Shown in pieces: positions 27,540 to 52,919 of a stretch of 64,000 nt of DNA. The DNA lies in contig CM022673.1 in the NCBI GenBank assembly GCA_012295275.1, positions 15,894,810 to 15,958,809 of the forward strand. The letters are read 5' to 3'. Within the stretch, counting starts at the first letter, position 1, and each line of letters starts with the position of its first letter. The DNA is from Chrysomallon squamiferum. Lineage: Eukaryota; Mollusca; Gastropoda; Neomphalida; Peltospiridae. Below the pieces are notes generated by a model. That model was not told the origin of the DNA. It saw only the letters and a program-made list of their open reading frames with translations, and ran no database searches. The translations under genes and the position numbers were made by a program.

Positions 27540-28025
27540 ACGCAAACTGATCACATGTTATTTGAAAGATTGCCTTGATATATTCATTATAACGCTTTAA
27601 TCAGTTTTACAACAGAAAATATTTTAAAAATTAAAAATTAAAGGTCCGTCAACCGGCCTTATACAAAAATTCATTAAAAATAAAATTTTCACTCTTTTTC
27701 GTTAAAACAAAAAGCACTCAACTTCTAAAACATGTACTATTATGTATGCAAACAATGTTTAATTTTTTATTTAAAAAAAAAATTGGTCCATGCTACATTA
27801 GTCAAATTAAGTACGAGTTACTTGAATGATTCCCCTAATACATTCATTATAATGCATGATAGCAGTTTTTGGAGAGTAAAATGGTGTGTTTGTTTTTTTT
27901 TTTGTTTTTTTTTAAAATTAATTTTTCACTCTGTTTCTACTATTATGTATGCAAACAAGGAGTTTCCTATTTGAATCTTTAAAAAAAAAAAAAAAAAAAA
28001 AATCATTGGTCCATACTACTTTACC
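27540..28025. repeat. Smaller two-copy duplication, unit about 240 bp
   Basis: Matching landmarks are TATTCATTATAA (near 27578) against CATTCATTATAA (near 27841), CTATTATGTATGCAAACAA (27737 and 27938) and ATTGGTCCAT(G/A)CTAC (27781 and 28005). It directly follows the larger duplication, so this patch has duplicated repeatedly. Confidence 0.7.
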
Positions 28026-28195
28026 TGCGTATGCTGCTGATTCTTCTAAATGAGGTCAGGTGTGACGTCGTTTTTTAAAGTTTTATCACGTATCAAACCT
28101 GAACCGAACGAAAGTTGACGAATGAGAAATATAGTCACATAGTTTCATTTTTATGATTTTTTTCATTCTTCTTCCTTCTTTTCCTATTTTTCTTA

Positions 28196-28197
<2 letters not shown>

Positions 28198-28235
<38 letters not shown>

Positions 28236-28256
28236 TTATTATTATTATTATTATTT
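28198..28256. repeat. (TTC)n-(TTA)n microsatellite
   Basis: Twelve or so TTC units pass into TTA units. Confidence 0.95.
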
Positions 28257-28656
28257 TTAAATATTGTTTTCTTTTAAAAAGTAAAGAAAGAAAAAATCGA
28301 AAGACGAAAAACAATTTAAATATAAAAATATATATATATATATACATAATAATTATTATTCTCATTCGATATGTAAATCTTGTTACTGAATATGGAAAGG
28401 GGAGACTATATAATCATCCTCAGTGTGGCATTTGGTTATCTTCCTTTCCAGTTCTTCACAACTTGTATGTCAAAGGCTAGGACTATAATGTTTATCAGAA
28501 TCTAGAATAAAGTTTATAAAATAAAGTATTTCTGCAGTAAATTTGTAAGATATATGACGTGTTCGTATTAGAACTGTTTTGGTTTATTTTTTATTTTATT
28601 CATAACTTTTTTTTTTCTTTTTTTTTTACGTATGTTTTTAAATTTTATTTATTTTA

Positions 28657-28854
28657 TAATAATAATAATTATTATTATTATTACTACTACTACTACTTCT
28701 ACTACTACTATTACTACTACTACTACTTTTACTACTACTTCTACTACTACTATTACTACTACATTTTTCATTTTTATTTATTAATTACTTTTGTATTATT
28801 GTTATTTATTATTATTATTATTACTGTTACTACTACTACTACTACTACCACCAC
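28657..28854. repeat. TTA/TAC compound microsatellite
   Basis: TTA then TAC units with interruptions; it is split by the MITE at 28855-29105 and resumes as ACT units after it. Confidence 0.9.
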
Positions 28855-29105
28855 CAGTGGCGTGCAGAGTGTGGGCGCCGAAAAGGCGGTGGGTCCGGGT
28901 ATTAAAAAGGGGGGGGCTATCCAATCAGAAAAAAAGAACTTAATAAATTTGGTTGATTTACAGTTAAATCGAATAAAGTGTTTATTTAATGTTTCATCTG
29001 TGTTTATTACATCTTCAAAATATCTTCCTTTCTCGTAATATTTCTCAGAACTAGGCCTTATACTTGAGTCTTTGGGGCATACAAATACACCTCTGCACAC
29101 CACTG
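28855..29105. mobile_element. hAT-like MITE (251 bp)
   Basis: Terminal inverted repeats CAGTGGCGTGCAGAG and CAGTGGTGTGCAGAG match at 14 of 15 positions. The CAGTGGCG-type end is common in hAT elements. The flanking 8-mers ACCACCAC and ACTACTAC are similar but not identical, as could follow from decay in a microsatellite target. No transposase frame fits in 251 bp, so it is non-autonomous. Confidence 0.65.
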
Positions 29106-29217
29106 ACTACTACTACTATTAATATTTGTTTCATTCAAATAACATTCAAGCTAGACTGATTAACGACTGAATTCTGTTAAGGATTAACGATATAAAATTT
29201 TAAAATATTAAAAGTGT

Positions 29218-29218
<1 letters not shown>

Positions 29219-29296
<78 letters not shown>
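29219..29296. repeat. (CT)n microsatellite
   Basis: A perfect dinucleotide run near the 3' end of the FMRFamide gene. Confidence 0.97.
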
Positions 29297-29300
<4 letters not shown>

Positions 29301-29368
29301 AGCTATTTTATGGATAAATAAAATAATTCTAAAGAAAAACAGCACATAAAATCATTTTTCTTAAATAT

Positions 29369-29374
29369 TTTATT
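29369..29374 (-). terminator. Candidate polyadenylation hexamer, FMRFamide distal exon
   Basis: AATAAA on the minus strand, about 355 bp after the exon 3 stop. It is a plausible 3' end of the type-2 mRNA, but weakly supported in such AT-rich DNA. Confidence 0.3.
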
Positions 29375-29729
29375 TCAAGTAGAATATATAGTTATGTGTG
29401 TATATGTATATAGGGAATAAATATAGAGAGTAATATATAAATATATATGGACAGAAACCTCGTAACAATAGTTTTAAAAAACGAGGTTGTTTTGATGACG
29501 ATATGTCAGCAGTTTCAAATCAGCAGTATAACGAAATACTGAGGACTGATAAATTTCAGCATTGTCTATCAGCAGTACAGTACGTCACAAAATATTAGAC
29601 AACGACGTCGTTTTCAGTCAGCAGTATTGTCAAAATCAGCAGTATAAGACTCTTTATAATGATCTCGCCCAAATAATCATTTCATTCTTTTTTTCATTTT
29701 CTTTTTTTAATTTGTTTCGCTTGCTGTTA

Positions 29730-43839
<14,110 letters not shown>

Positions 43840-43868
43840 AGCGTTTTAAGTTGTTTCAGGTCCTGTAA

Positions 43869-43903
<35 letters not shown>

Positions 43904-44851
43904 ATATAGCGTTTATTTATATTAAAACACTTTATATGTATTATATAAAAAACGAAATGAAGCACGCCTTTTAATATTATTAATCCTGCCTTACCTTAAA
44001 TAAAAAAAAGGTAAAACTGTGCAGTAAGTAACAGTTGTGTTTATTATTAATAATACTATTATTGTTGTTGTTGTTGTTGTTGTTATTGTTTATGAGTGTT
44101 ATGTGAAGGACTTAGAACAAGAATGATCAAAGAAAAAAGCAGTCAGCATGGATCTTGTAATAATTATGCTGCTAAGTGCCTAAATAGTACAAATATTGTC
44201 AATCACATTTAACGTTATAACTGAACAATTCTGCATTTCTTCCATTTTTACATGCTTTAATAATTTAAACATTAATCACCTCAGAAACTAATAGTGTTAA
44301 AAGCCGGATCTTAAACTTTATAAAAAAAACAACAACAGCAATGCCTTAATTAATATAACGTAGTTTTCGAACGAGACGAAAAATGCTATAAAAAAAGTAT
44401 TATTTGAACGCTTATTAATTATTTTAAGCCAGTCCTTTTCATGACTGTACTTGTTTCTCGTGCTGCTATACAAACATGGGATCTGACGTTATTAACTAAT
44501 TGGGTAAGTCACAAGTTCATGCTAATATCATATTGATTGTGTTTTCTTTTTTCTCTTTCTTTTTTTTTTTTTTTTTTTTTCTTTATCACCAAATGGCGTA
44601 ATACACCCTTTCCTTAATGACTGGTTTTTGCTCTCTTGTGTATCAATTATCAATTATTTCGTAATGACTTCGGTAATTGGTTCGATTACACCGGGCACCG
44701 ACAGAGTGTTGCGTGTCATACAGCGGGAATTCATCATCACAGACAGCATCCGAGTAGCATATGGCGGATAATGTCGACTTTTTACGATCTGGTCAAATCG
44801 TTTCGACTCGTACAATTCCGTAATTACTCTACAGGCATTAATCCCTTAAGC

Positions 44852-44852
<1 letters not shown>

Positions 44853-44912
<60 letters not shown>
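44853..44912. repeat. (TTA)n microsatellite
   Basis: About 20 TTA units. Confidence 0.96.
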
Positions 44913-44914
<2 letters not shown>

Positions 44915-45732
44915 ACTATTTACTTATCAGTGATCTTCAAATTTCCAATAGTTATATAATTCAGGTAAACAATATTGATTTATTTATATGTTTCATAGTT
45001 ATTTTTATATATAGTTACATACAAATTTTAGAATCCTAGAAACAGTCGTAATAATAATAATAATAATAATCACCATCATCATGATAATATATTTTCATTA
45101 AAAATTATACGAATGGAATTTTTTTTATCTATATGATAAATTTATTGTTTTGATTAGCAGTAGTATGTCTGAACGTTTTTCGATTCACAGAAAACAGAAT
45201 CTCTATTGTTTATAAATTGCTTTACCAAGGCAATGACTAGGACCTTTATTTCTGGATCATTTAATTTTTTATTTCTTTTTATCAGAAAACATCCAATGAA
45301 AGAAGTTAATATCATATTTATCACGTCGAAACGATGGATAAATCTCTTCCGGATTCATTTTGAGAAGCGATTAATTGCCATTAAATACATAAACACGCCA
45401 TAGATATAATTTAGTTTTTTGTGAATGCGTAACACGTCGTTTTACGAGCGTCCGTATTGTCGTCTGCGTACGAGTTTTAAAAAAGAACAACAGCAGCATG
45501 CGGCTACATTGACGTACTGTGGTATGTGTCAGATATGCAGTGAATTCAAAGAGGCACTTATGATCGAGATTCTGACCATGGTTGCGTTAAATATTGGTTT
45601 TATTTCCTTCAACTGATCATTTCGAAGTCACCAGTGCTTAATTTTGCAGACAGCTTATGGGCAAGTGAACTAAAACAGTCGGGGTTATCAAGAACCTTTC
45701 TGACAAGATGACCCAGTGTTGGTATAGTCAGA

Positions 45733-45861
<129 letters not shown>

Positions 45862-47665
45862 ACACGAGTAGTGGGTATTTAAAATAACCAACCATAACTT
45901 TAATGAATTGTTTTTTGTTTAGCTTTTTTAAAAATATTAATTTATTTACTTATATATGTATGTGTATGTGTATGTATATGTATGTATATATATATATATA
46001 TATTATATTTCATAATTTTATTTATTTGTTTATTTACTTATTTATTTAACTCGTTCTTTACATATATTATTTATAAAAATATTCATTACTTAAAATTCAA
46101 CATCAATATTTTTAACACTTAATATTTCGTAATAAAATTAATGTTTCTCCTTTTTGACTCATTTTTAAACATTGCTCTTGTTGCATAACCAAAAATTCAT
46201 TTCAAATCATCGAGCCTTATAATACAGAGCAACAATGAAACAATCTTTCAGCCAGTTTTCACCGATCGTCTGCTGCCTGCCATTGCAAACTTCAACACTG
46301 CGCATGCTCGAATTGGAAAAGCTTTTACAGAGTTGCGGCTGGCGGTAATGTGACTGTAATGGTATAATGCTTTTTCTCTGGACATTGTTAAAGTCGCAAT
46401 GCCTGCGTCTGGCGACAGGGCTAATTGTAATTCTCTTTGTCCATTATCTTCTTGGTTGAGGTTACAACAGCTCTTCGAGTTCAACAAATGTAATGAAGAA
46501 GCTTCTATATACGAAAAAAGGGAGATAATGATGTTTGAAATTTTATGCTCCGGGCGGCGCTGTTTGTGAAGTATGCCATCCTGTTTGTTTTAAAAACAGG
46601 TTGGTCGCATCTTTCTGCTCATTATGATATTCGAATTTTAAAATAAAGCCGGAGAAGCAGAATAATATAAATAAAATAATGATATGTAGTTGATATTGTT
46701 GGGAAGCTTTTTTTAAAAAAAAATTTATTATATATTTGTAGTAATGGGGACTCTATTTTTTTCAATTAAACATTTAAAAAACACCACATGAAAAAGCTGA
46801 TATTCTTCCACATTTGTTGCTAGAATATTATATAGATATATGTATATGTTAGCTTAAACAATAAAACTTATTTAGGTTTTCCAGTCTATAATACTCCCAC
46901 TTAATAACGAGAGCATTGTTTTAATACCGACTTCAGAACCACCCACCTCCAAAACCTCAACCAACCACTCAAATCAAACAACCCACTCAGAAACTGATAG
47001 TGGCCTTGACTCCAATACTTCAATCAACCACTCTCGCGAAAATATAAATTAACACATAAACGCAACCACCCACTCAACAAAACAAAAACAACAACAACAA
47101 CAACAACAAAAAAAGAGTTTTATCTCTATCATCTTATTGAAGTCGGTAAGCTGATACGATCCGTGATCCTACCAGGTTTAAATTCATTTGCTTAAGTGGC
47201 GCTCCAGGATCAACGTGAGAAAAACGGGCTTCAAGAACGATCGTACGTTTTCCCAAAGCAAACAGTGTAACTATTGATGTATCATTTTTCATAACGACTA
47301 CATGGGGAAATAACGCAGTAAGTCGAATGAAGAGGAAAATGACCTGAATCAATATGGTTCAGACAAACACTAAACGAAACATAAAGAGAGCCTGCTGGTC
47401 TTCCTCCGAATCAACTTTATATTCCAGCGTCTGTGTGTCTAAGCATTAAAACTGATTGAACTTTTAAAAAGATAAATGAATTATTGTCGACATAAGAAAT
47501 ATTGTAGCTCATGTCTAGTTCTTACATTGATAAAAATAATAAATAAATATATATACAGAGAGACAGACAAATAGATTTTTGTTTTTAAATTTTAGATAAA
47601 TTTTATTTTCGGTTATACAGAGTTTTTGTCAAGGTTTGTCTTGGTGCTATCCGAAATATGCACAT

Positions 47666-47947
47666 TTTATCAAAGGCAGTGCTATGCACTTTGCTCTCTA
47701 CGGGAGGGCGCATATACCTTGTTAAGCTAATCGGTAAGAGTAGCCCATTCGCTGGCTGTTTTCCACTCAAGTACCGTTAAAACTTCCTGTGGTGTCGTTA
47801 ACTATTTATTTATTTATTTCTAAAGGCAATTCCAGGTGTGATGACAGTGGGTTTCCTCTCTTGTTATTATCCAATAAACCAAATATTTGACAACGCATAA
47901 AAAAAAGTCAGTGATATTTCGTTAAACAAATATTCATTTGTCACTTT
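47666..47947 (+). mobile_element. Diverged molluscan SINE, body and tail
   Basis: The sequence has, in the order of a SINE I know as abundant in gastropods and bivalves, ATCAAAGGC, a GGGAGGGCGCATATA-like block, CTAATCGGTAAGAGTAGCCC, GTGGGTTTCCTCTCTTG, CCAAATATTTGACA and a TTCGTTAAACAAA tail. A TTTA insertion and a second GTGTCGTTAAC (near 47793) suggest two joined fragments. The tRNA-like head is missing. Confidence 0.7.
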
Positions 47948-48954
47948 AGCAAAAAAAAGAAGATTAAAACCAGAGTAAGATGAAACTACATTTGGGAGAA
48001 AATGGCTCTTTGTTGATATTTCAGCCAAAAAGTTTTAGATTTTTAAAAAATGTTATGAAATGATGGATTATTTGATAACTAAAGGAAACGAAATAGATGA
48101 AATCAAATCCTTTTTTTTCTTCTTTTTTTTTTTTTACATTTATCGATTTAATTTAAAATTAAATAATTTCCCTTACAGCTTCCATAATGGATTCATAAGA
48201 ATGCCGTCTTTTTTTGCTCACTTCTGTAATGACATCGTAATGTATACTGATGTCGTATTACGGTTTTAAAAATTTCAAGCAATCAAAAAAAAAAGATATA
48301 TATTCTGCATGATATGGACACTACGTTATTTTGAACAAGTACTTAATGTTATTTTTAGGCACGAATGCCACATTTTAAAAGCTGAGAGATGGTGTAAATG
48401 AAAACTGGATGACGAAATTTGTTTAACTAATATTATTAAACAGAAGGATTTTTCATTTTCGCAAGCATCAAACAAGTAATTTCGGAATAGTTTCGAGAGT
48501 CTTTGAATTTGTTTTTCTTTTTTTTTTTTGTTCTGCTATTGAGAACTGGATTAGTTCAAGAAGAGTGAGATTTTACAGTGAAATGCTTCGATTTCTTTAC
48601 GTATTAAATCTGGATAAATATTACATAATTTTTAAAACATAATTCCACTTTGTAAAAGCGCAGTTATTCTGAAAAATGTCTTTTTAAAAAAAAAAAAAAT
48701 GAGATTCATTATTTTCGTTGTCGTCACAGTCGCGACTGGTTAACAGACTTAGAACTTTTTTTGCGTGAAAAGTTTGTTTTAGTATTTTCTTTCAGAGCCT
48801 TGGAAAAAAGTATAAAATTGATTCGTGAGCTGCATAACTTTATACGTGGCGAATATAATGATTAAGAGGAACAAATTGAAAGCAAATTCTATTAGCGTAT
48901 GAAAAAACATGAATCACTCTACCATCAGAACAAGTAATGCTTAATACTGCAAAC

Positions 48955-49250
48955 AGTAGATAATTGAAAAACAGTTAACAGAAATTGAAAAATAATTGAC
49001 ACATAGAGATAATAAAAATGTGTAAATAATTTAAAAAAAAAGAAGAAGTGGCACTGCACTTTTTAATTAAATGAAAAACACACTTAATAAAACATTTGTA
49101 AGTAACTGAGAAACGGAGATACGAAATAAATGTAAATCAGAATTAATAAAAATACATAAAGAATTAAAAACAGAGATAATAAAAACTGATTAATAACTTT
49201 AAAACAAAGGTATTAAATTAAAACCAAAGAACTGAAAAACAAAGTTTATA
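48955..49250. repeat. Degenerate minisatellite, unit about 35-40 bp
   Basis: Diverged copies around GAGATAATAAAAA, AATAATTTAAAA and ACTGAAAAAC; eroded. Confidence 0.45.
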
Positions 49251-50469
49251 AAATAAGAAATAGTTGAAACCCAGACTTCGACTATAATTTCTAAGAATTT
49301 TAAGTTAACTATAAACTTAATTTGTAAATTTAATAAAAGTAATTCGTTATATGTTAGTCTTATTATTATTATTTTTTTTTTTTTTTTTTTTTTTCCTGCC
49401 GTAAAAGAATAACGATATAGTTCTAAACTGAACATACAGGCTGAAATTTCAACTTATTATCACTGTAAGTAAAAATGTATTATATTTTTCACCAGATAAT
49501 TCTCTGGGCACAAGTTAGGAGTTTTAGGATATTACCACCGCTTTCCCGTTTATATTGAAATTGTTTTAGATACAACAACAACACACACACACACACACAC
49601 AGACATATATAAACAGTATTTTAAAATACTTTGGTTATTTAAATAGCAATATCTTATTATTTACTTATTTATTTATTACTAACTTACTTACTTATTTATT
49701 TTAAAATACTTTGGTTTTTTAAATACCAATATCTTATTATTTAATTAGTTATTACTAACTTACTTACTTACTTACTTACTTATTTATTTATCATTCATTA
49801 TTTTATATAAGCTTCCGTTATACGAATATTTAAATAATATTTATTTGCTTTAAAACAAAATTATTTTCTAATTCTGCACAAGATCACTAATATTTCGAAG
49901 AGAAAAAATAGGGTAACTTTAAAACAAGAGGGATAAAGTCAAAACAAATTTCTTTTACTAAAACATTATTTTATCTGGCGAACTTTGACTCAACTTTAAA
50001 TTTCACTTGCAGTTGTAAGAAACGATTGTTTACCGCTAGAAACAGCGGTAATTATAAAAATGTTCTTGGTAAGTAAGATTTTCTTTCTTCTTTTTAAGAA
50101 ACGGAAACTTTCCAATCCAAATAAGTTTTATAATTTCTGTTAAATTTGCTTCTAAATTCATCATTTATATATATAATTTTTATTTATTTATTTATTTTTG
50201 TTTGTTTGCTGCCTTTGTCCTACTAAAACGTTTTTTAATTTAAAAAAATAACAATCCGATCTTTAAAGATTGTCTTACTAAATAAACTGAAAATATATGT
50301 ATACATTTTTACTTTTATACTTAAACATATAGTTCAAATTATCATCATCATTTTACAGAACAGACAGTTTTACTTTAGAGTCTAATTACTAGTTTATGTG
50401 TGCAGTTCAGCTTCTTTTTTTTCCCCTAAACACCATCGTACTTCAATAATCTTTCATTTTACAGCATAC

Positions 50470-50720
50470 GTGAGTTTGCAGACGCATAATCATGAATATG
50501 TTTTATAACAGACCCAACATCATAAATATGTTTTTGTCAGACCCATAAATACGAATAAATGTCTCATGAAAATATTTTATATTAGACCCATCATCATAAA
50601 CTATCATTTATTTTAAACCCAGAGTTATGAACTTTTTTTTATATCAGACCCATCATAAAAAATATATTTTATTTTAAACCCAACATTATGAACACTAATT
50701 TTTATATCAATGCCATCATC
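50470..50720. repeat. Minisatellite, unit about 36-40 bp, near the FMRFamide promoter
   Basis: Six or seven copies around (A)GACCCATCATCATAAA then TATNTTTTATAT. Confidence 0.75.
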
Positions 50721-50857
50721 ACAAACTATAGCCATTTAAGAACTGCACATACGTCTTGTATTGCTTCATTCAACGTAAGCTAAAATAATACATTTTAATA
50801 CTAGGTCTAAAGTTTTCTAAGAGAATAACGAAAAAGACAGAAAAAAGCGAAACCTAC

Positions 50858-50940
50858 CGTCAGTGAGTGTTGAGTGCGTGTCCTGGTCTACTAGGCTGTT
50901 ATTATATTGACTGGCAAGTTCAGACGATTGTTCTTTATCG
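50858..50940 (-). other. FMRFa: FMRFamide gene noncoding first exon (5'UTR)
   Basis: A TATA box predicts transcription starting near 50940. A good donor, ACG|GTAGGT with the exon ending at 50858, closes a leader of about 80 nt. Its sequence is richer in G and C than the flanks. The splice partner is inferred to be the leader exon acceptor at 43863. Confidence 0.6.
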
Positions 50941-50964
50941 GTTGCTTGGGGCCGCCTGTCGTTG

Positions 50965-50971
50965 TTTTATA
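50965..50971 (-). promoter_or_regulatory. TATA box of the FMRFamide gene
   Basis: TATAAAA on the minus strand in a GC-richer setting, about 110 nt upstream of the predicted donor. TATA promoters are usual for cell-type-restricted neuropeptide genes. Confidence 0.65.
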
Positions 50972-50979
50972 CACACCGA

Positions 50980-50987
50980 TCACGTGA
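50980..50987 (-). promoter_or_regulatory. Palindromic E-box TCACGTGA
   Basis: It lies about 10 bp upstream of the TATA box. The CACGTG core with flanking T/A is the site type bound by USF/MITF-class bHLH factors. Binding is inferred. Confidence 0.5.
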
Positions 50988-51059
50988 CCCACTTGGCGTA
51001 TGGTTGGCGTTGATGGAACTTCTTACTGGCGATTCGAAACTCCCACATAATTCATTAAT

Positions 51060-51067
51060 ATGCAAAT
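51060..51067 (+). promoter_or_regulatory. Octamer ATGCAAAT upstream of the FMRFamide TATA box
   Basis: A perfect POU-factor octamer directly preceded by ATTAAT, about 90 bp upstream of the TATA box. POU and homeodomain factors often control neuropeptide genes. It could be chance in AT-rich DNA. Confidence 0.4.
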
Positions 51068-51849
51068 ATAGAAATTAACAAAAGATATTTCCCGAGGAAT
51101 CCCCGGAGATGCGAAAAGGATGGCTTGCTTTCGAAAACTAAATACGATATTTGACGCAATGGACAGCAACAAATGATGACGTATAACGTTTCTTCAAAAT
51201 CTGAGTATCCACAAAGAACCTATTAAATACAACTGTAAAAGATTGTGTTTAAGATTTAAATCACGCCTGATGTTTAAAATTAACTTAATGTTTAAATCTG
51301 TCTGTTGTTAAAAGCATTACGATAAATAAGTATTTTATTTTTCTTTATCTACGATCCAAGAATTGGAAATCTGAATAATTCCTGAAGAGATAGTTGAACA
51401 AAATTAAGCAAATTTTAGAAATAAATATTTTGGTATTTATTATAGCAAATACTGACATACTTATATTTAACGTACATTCCCGGATTATGGACGTGATTTT
51501 GGGTGTTGATGTTGTCACGTCAAGCAACGAACAATTCTAGACGAATAAAATATTTTAAAATTTCACACACATTCGTATTAAGGACACAAAATATTTACTG
51601 TTTATATAGCAATAGTGAATATTTTTTCAAACAGTTCATATGATGCGATGTATTTTGAAATCAGTATAAAAATGCTTAACAAAAAGGGTCTCTTTGGCTC
51701 TGTCAGGGAAGTAGGTCTTCTAAAATCCGAAAGCTCGTCTAGCGCTCTCTCTTTTCGGCCATGATGTTTACTACTGCTACTATTCACATTCATAAAATAA
51801 ACACATTCATATACTTACAGAAACACATTCATACATATTAACACACATG

Positions 51850-52085
51850 CACGCATGCACACGCTCAGACAAACATACATATATACATACTCCGAAACTG
51901 AAACGCACATATATGCATGCATACGAAAGTACATACACACACACACACATACATACATACATTCATTCATACATACACATACACACACATACATAGAAAC
52001 ATTCATACATACATACATACACACACACACACATACATACAAACATTCAAACATACATACATACATACATACATACATACACAAA
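51850..52085. repeat. (ACAT)n-(AC)n compound microsatellite
   Basis: ACAT, ATTC and AC units alternate; the repeat reads open in several frames, which yields meaningless Thr/His/Tyr-rich frames. Confidence 0.93.
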
Positions 52086-52852
52086 TATATACTCACATAT
52101 GCACATAGATACACACGTATACACTGTAACTTTACGATTTGTACATGTAGAGAGTTAAACATGTTTTCTGTGTGTATACTTTAACAGGGTTAAATTACGT
52201 AACTGGAATGCTTTACAAACAAACGATAACGGATCATCATGACAGTATCTAAACATTTACTATAAAATGCTTTTAATACGACAACGTGGAAATAATGTAA
52301 ATCATTATCTACGTTCTTCAACTTCGCCGTCGTCTTCTTTTTCTTTATTGAACATTATGAACAATCGTTCAGCCTGAAAAATTAATTGTAATTAATAATG
52401 ATAACTCTCAGTGTTTAATCGCACGTATCCATTTAAATATGTTTCATAGAAGTAACAACCTTCTTTATTCTTTGTTTGAATTAAGTCTTTATTTACTGTG
52501 TGTACTTGCATCGTATATTGTTGTTGTGTTTAATATTACTGTCAGTATTGTTGATTTTTATTATCATCATTGTTATTGTTATTATTGTTATTGTTGCTGT
52601 TATTATTATTATTGTTATCTTTATTATTATTATTACTGTTGTTAACGCTTTTGTTTGTAATTTCGTATATGAGTACATCGTTCTTTTGTTTTCGAATATT
52701 TGTTTGGTGTCTATGTGTGTTTATATATTCTTTTTTATATATTTATATATGTGTATAAACAGCATGATAATGGATGAAATGATACTGTTTTTAAAAAGAT
52801 TATATTGCTGTATTGGAGGCGATTTTTATTCATTTATTTTTGTGTAATGTTA

Positions 52853-52855
<3 letters not shown>

Positions 52856-52914
<59 letters not shown>
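52856..52914. repeat. Poly-T run
   Basis: Almost 60 T with two or so interruptions. Confidence 0.95.

Positions 52915-52919
<5 letters not shown>

Noticed and set aside
46248-46487. A 79-codon minus-strand frame in a less AT-rich patch of the FMRFamide intron
   Set aside because: No recognisable domain and no exon signals that match a neighbour.
51815-52184. Overlapping frames rich in HT/YI or CVC/MYV
   Set aside because: These are translations of the ACAT/AC microsatellite.
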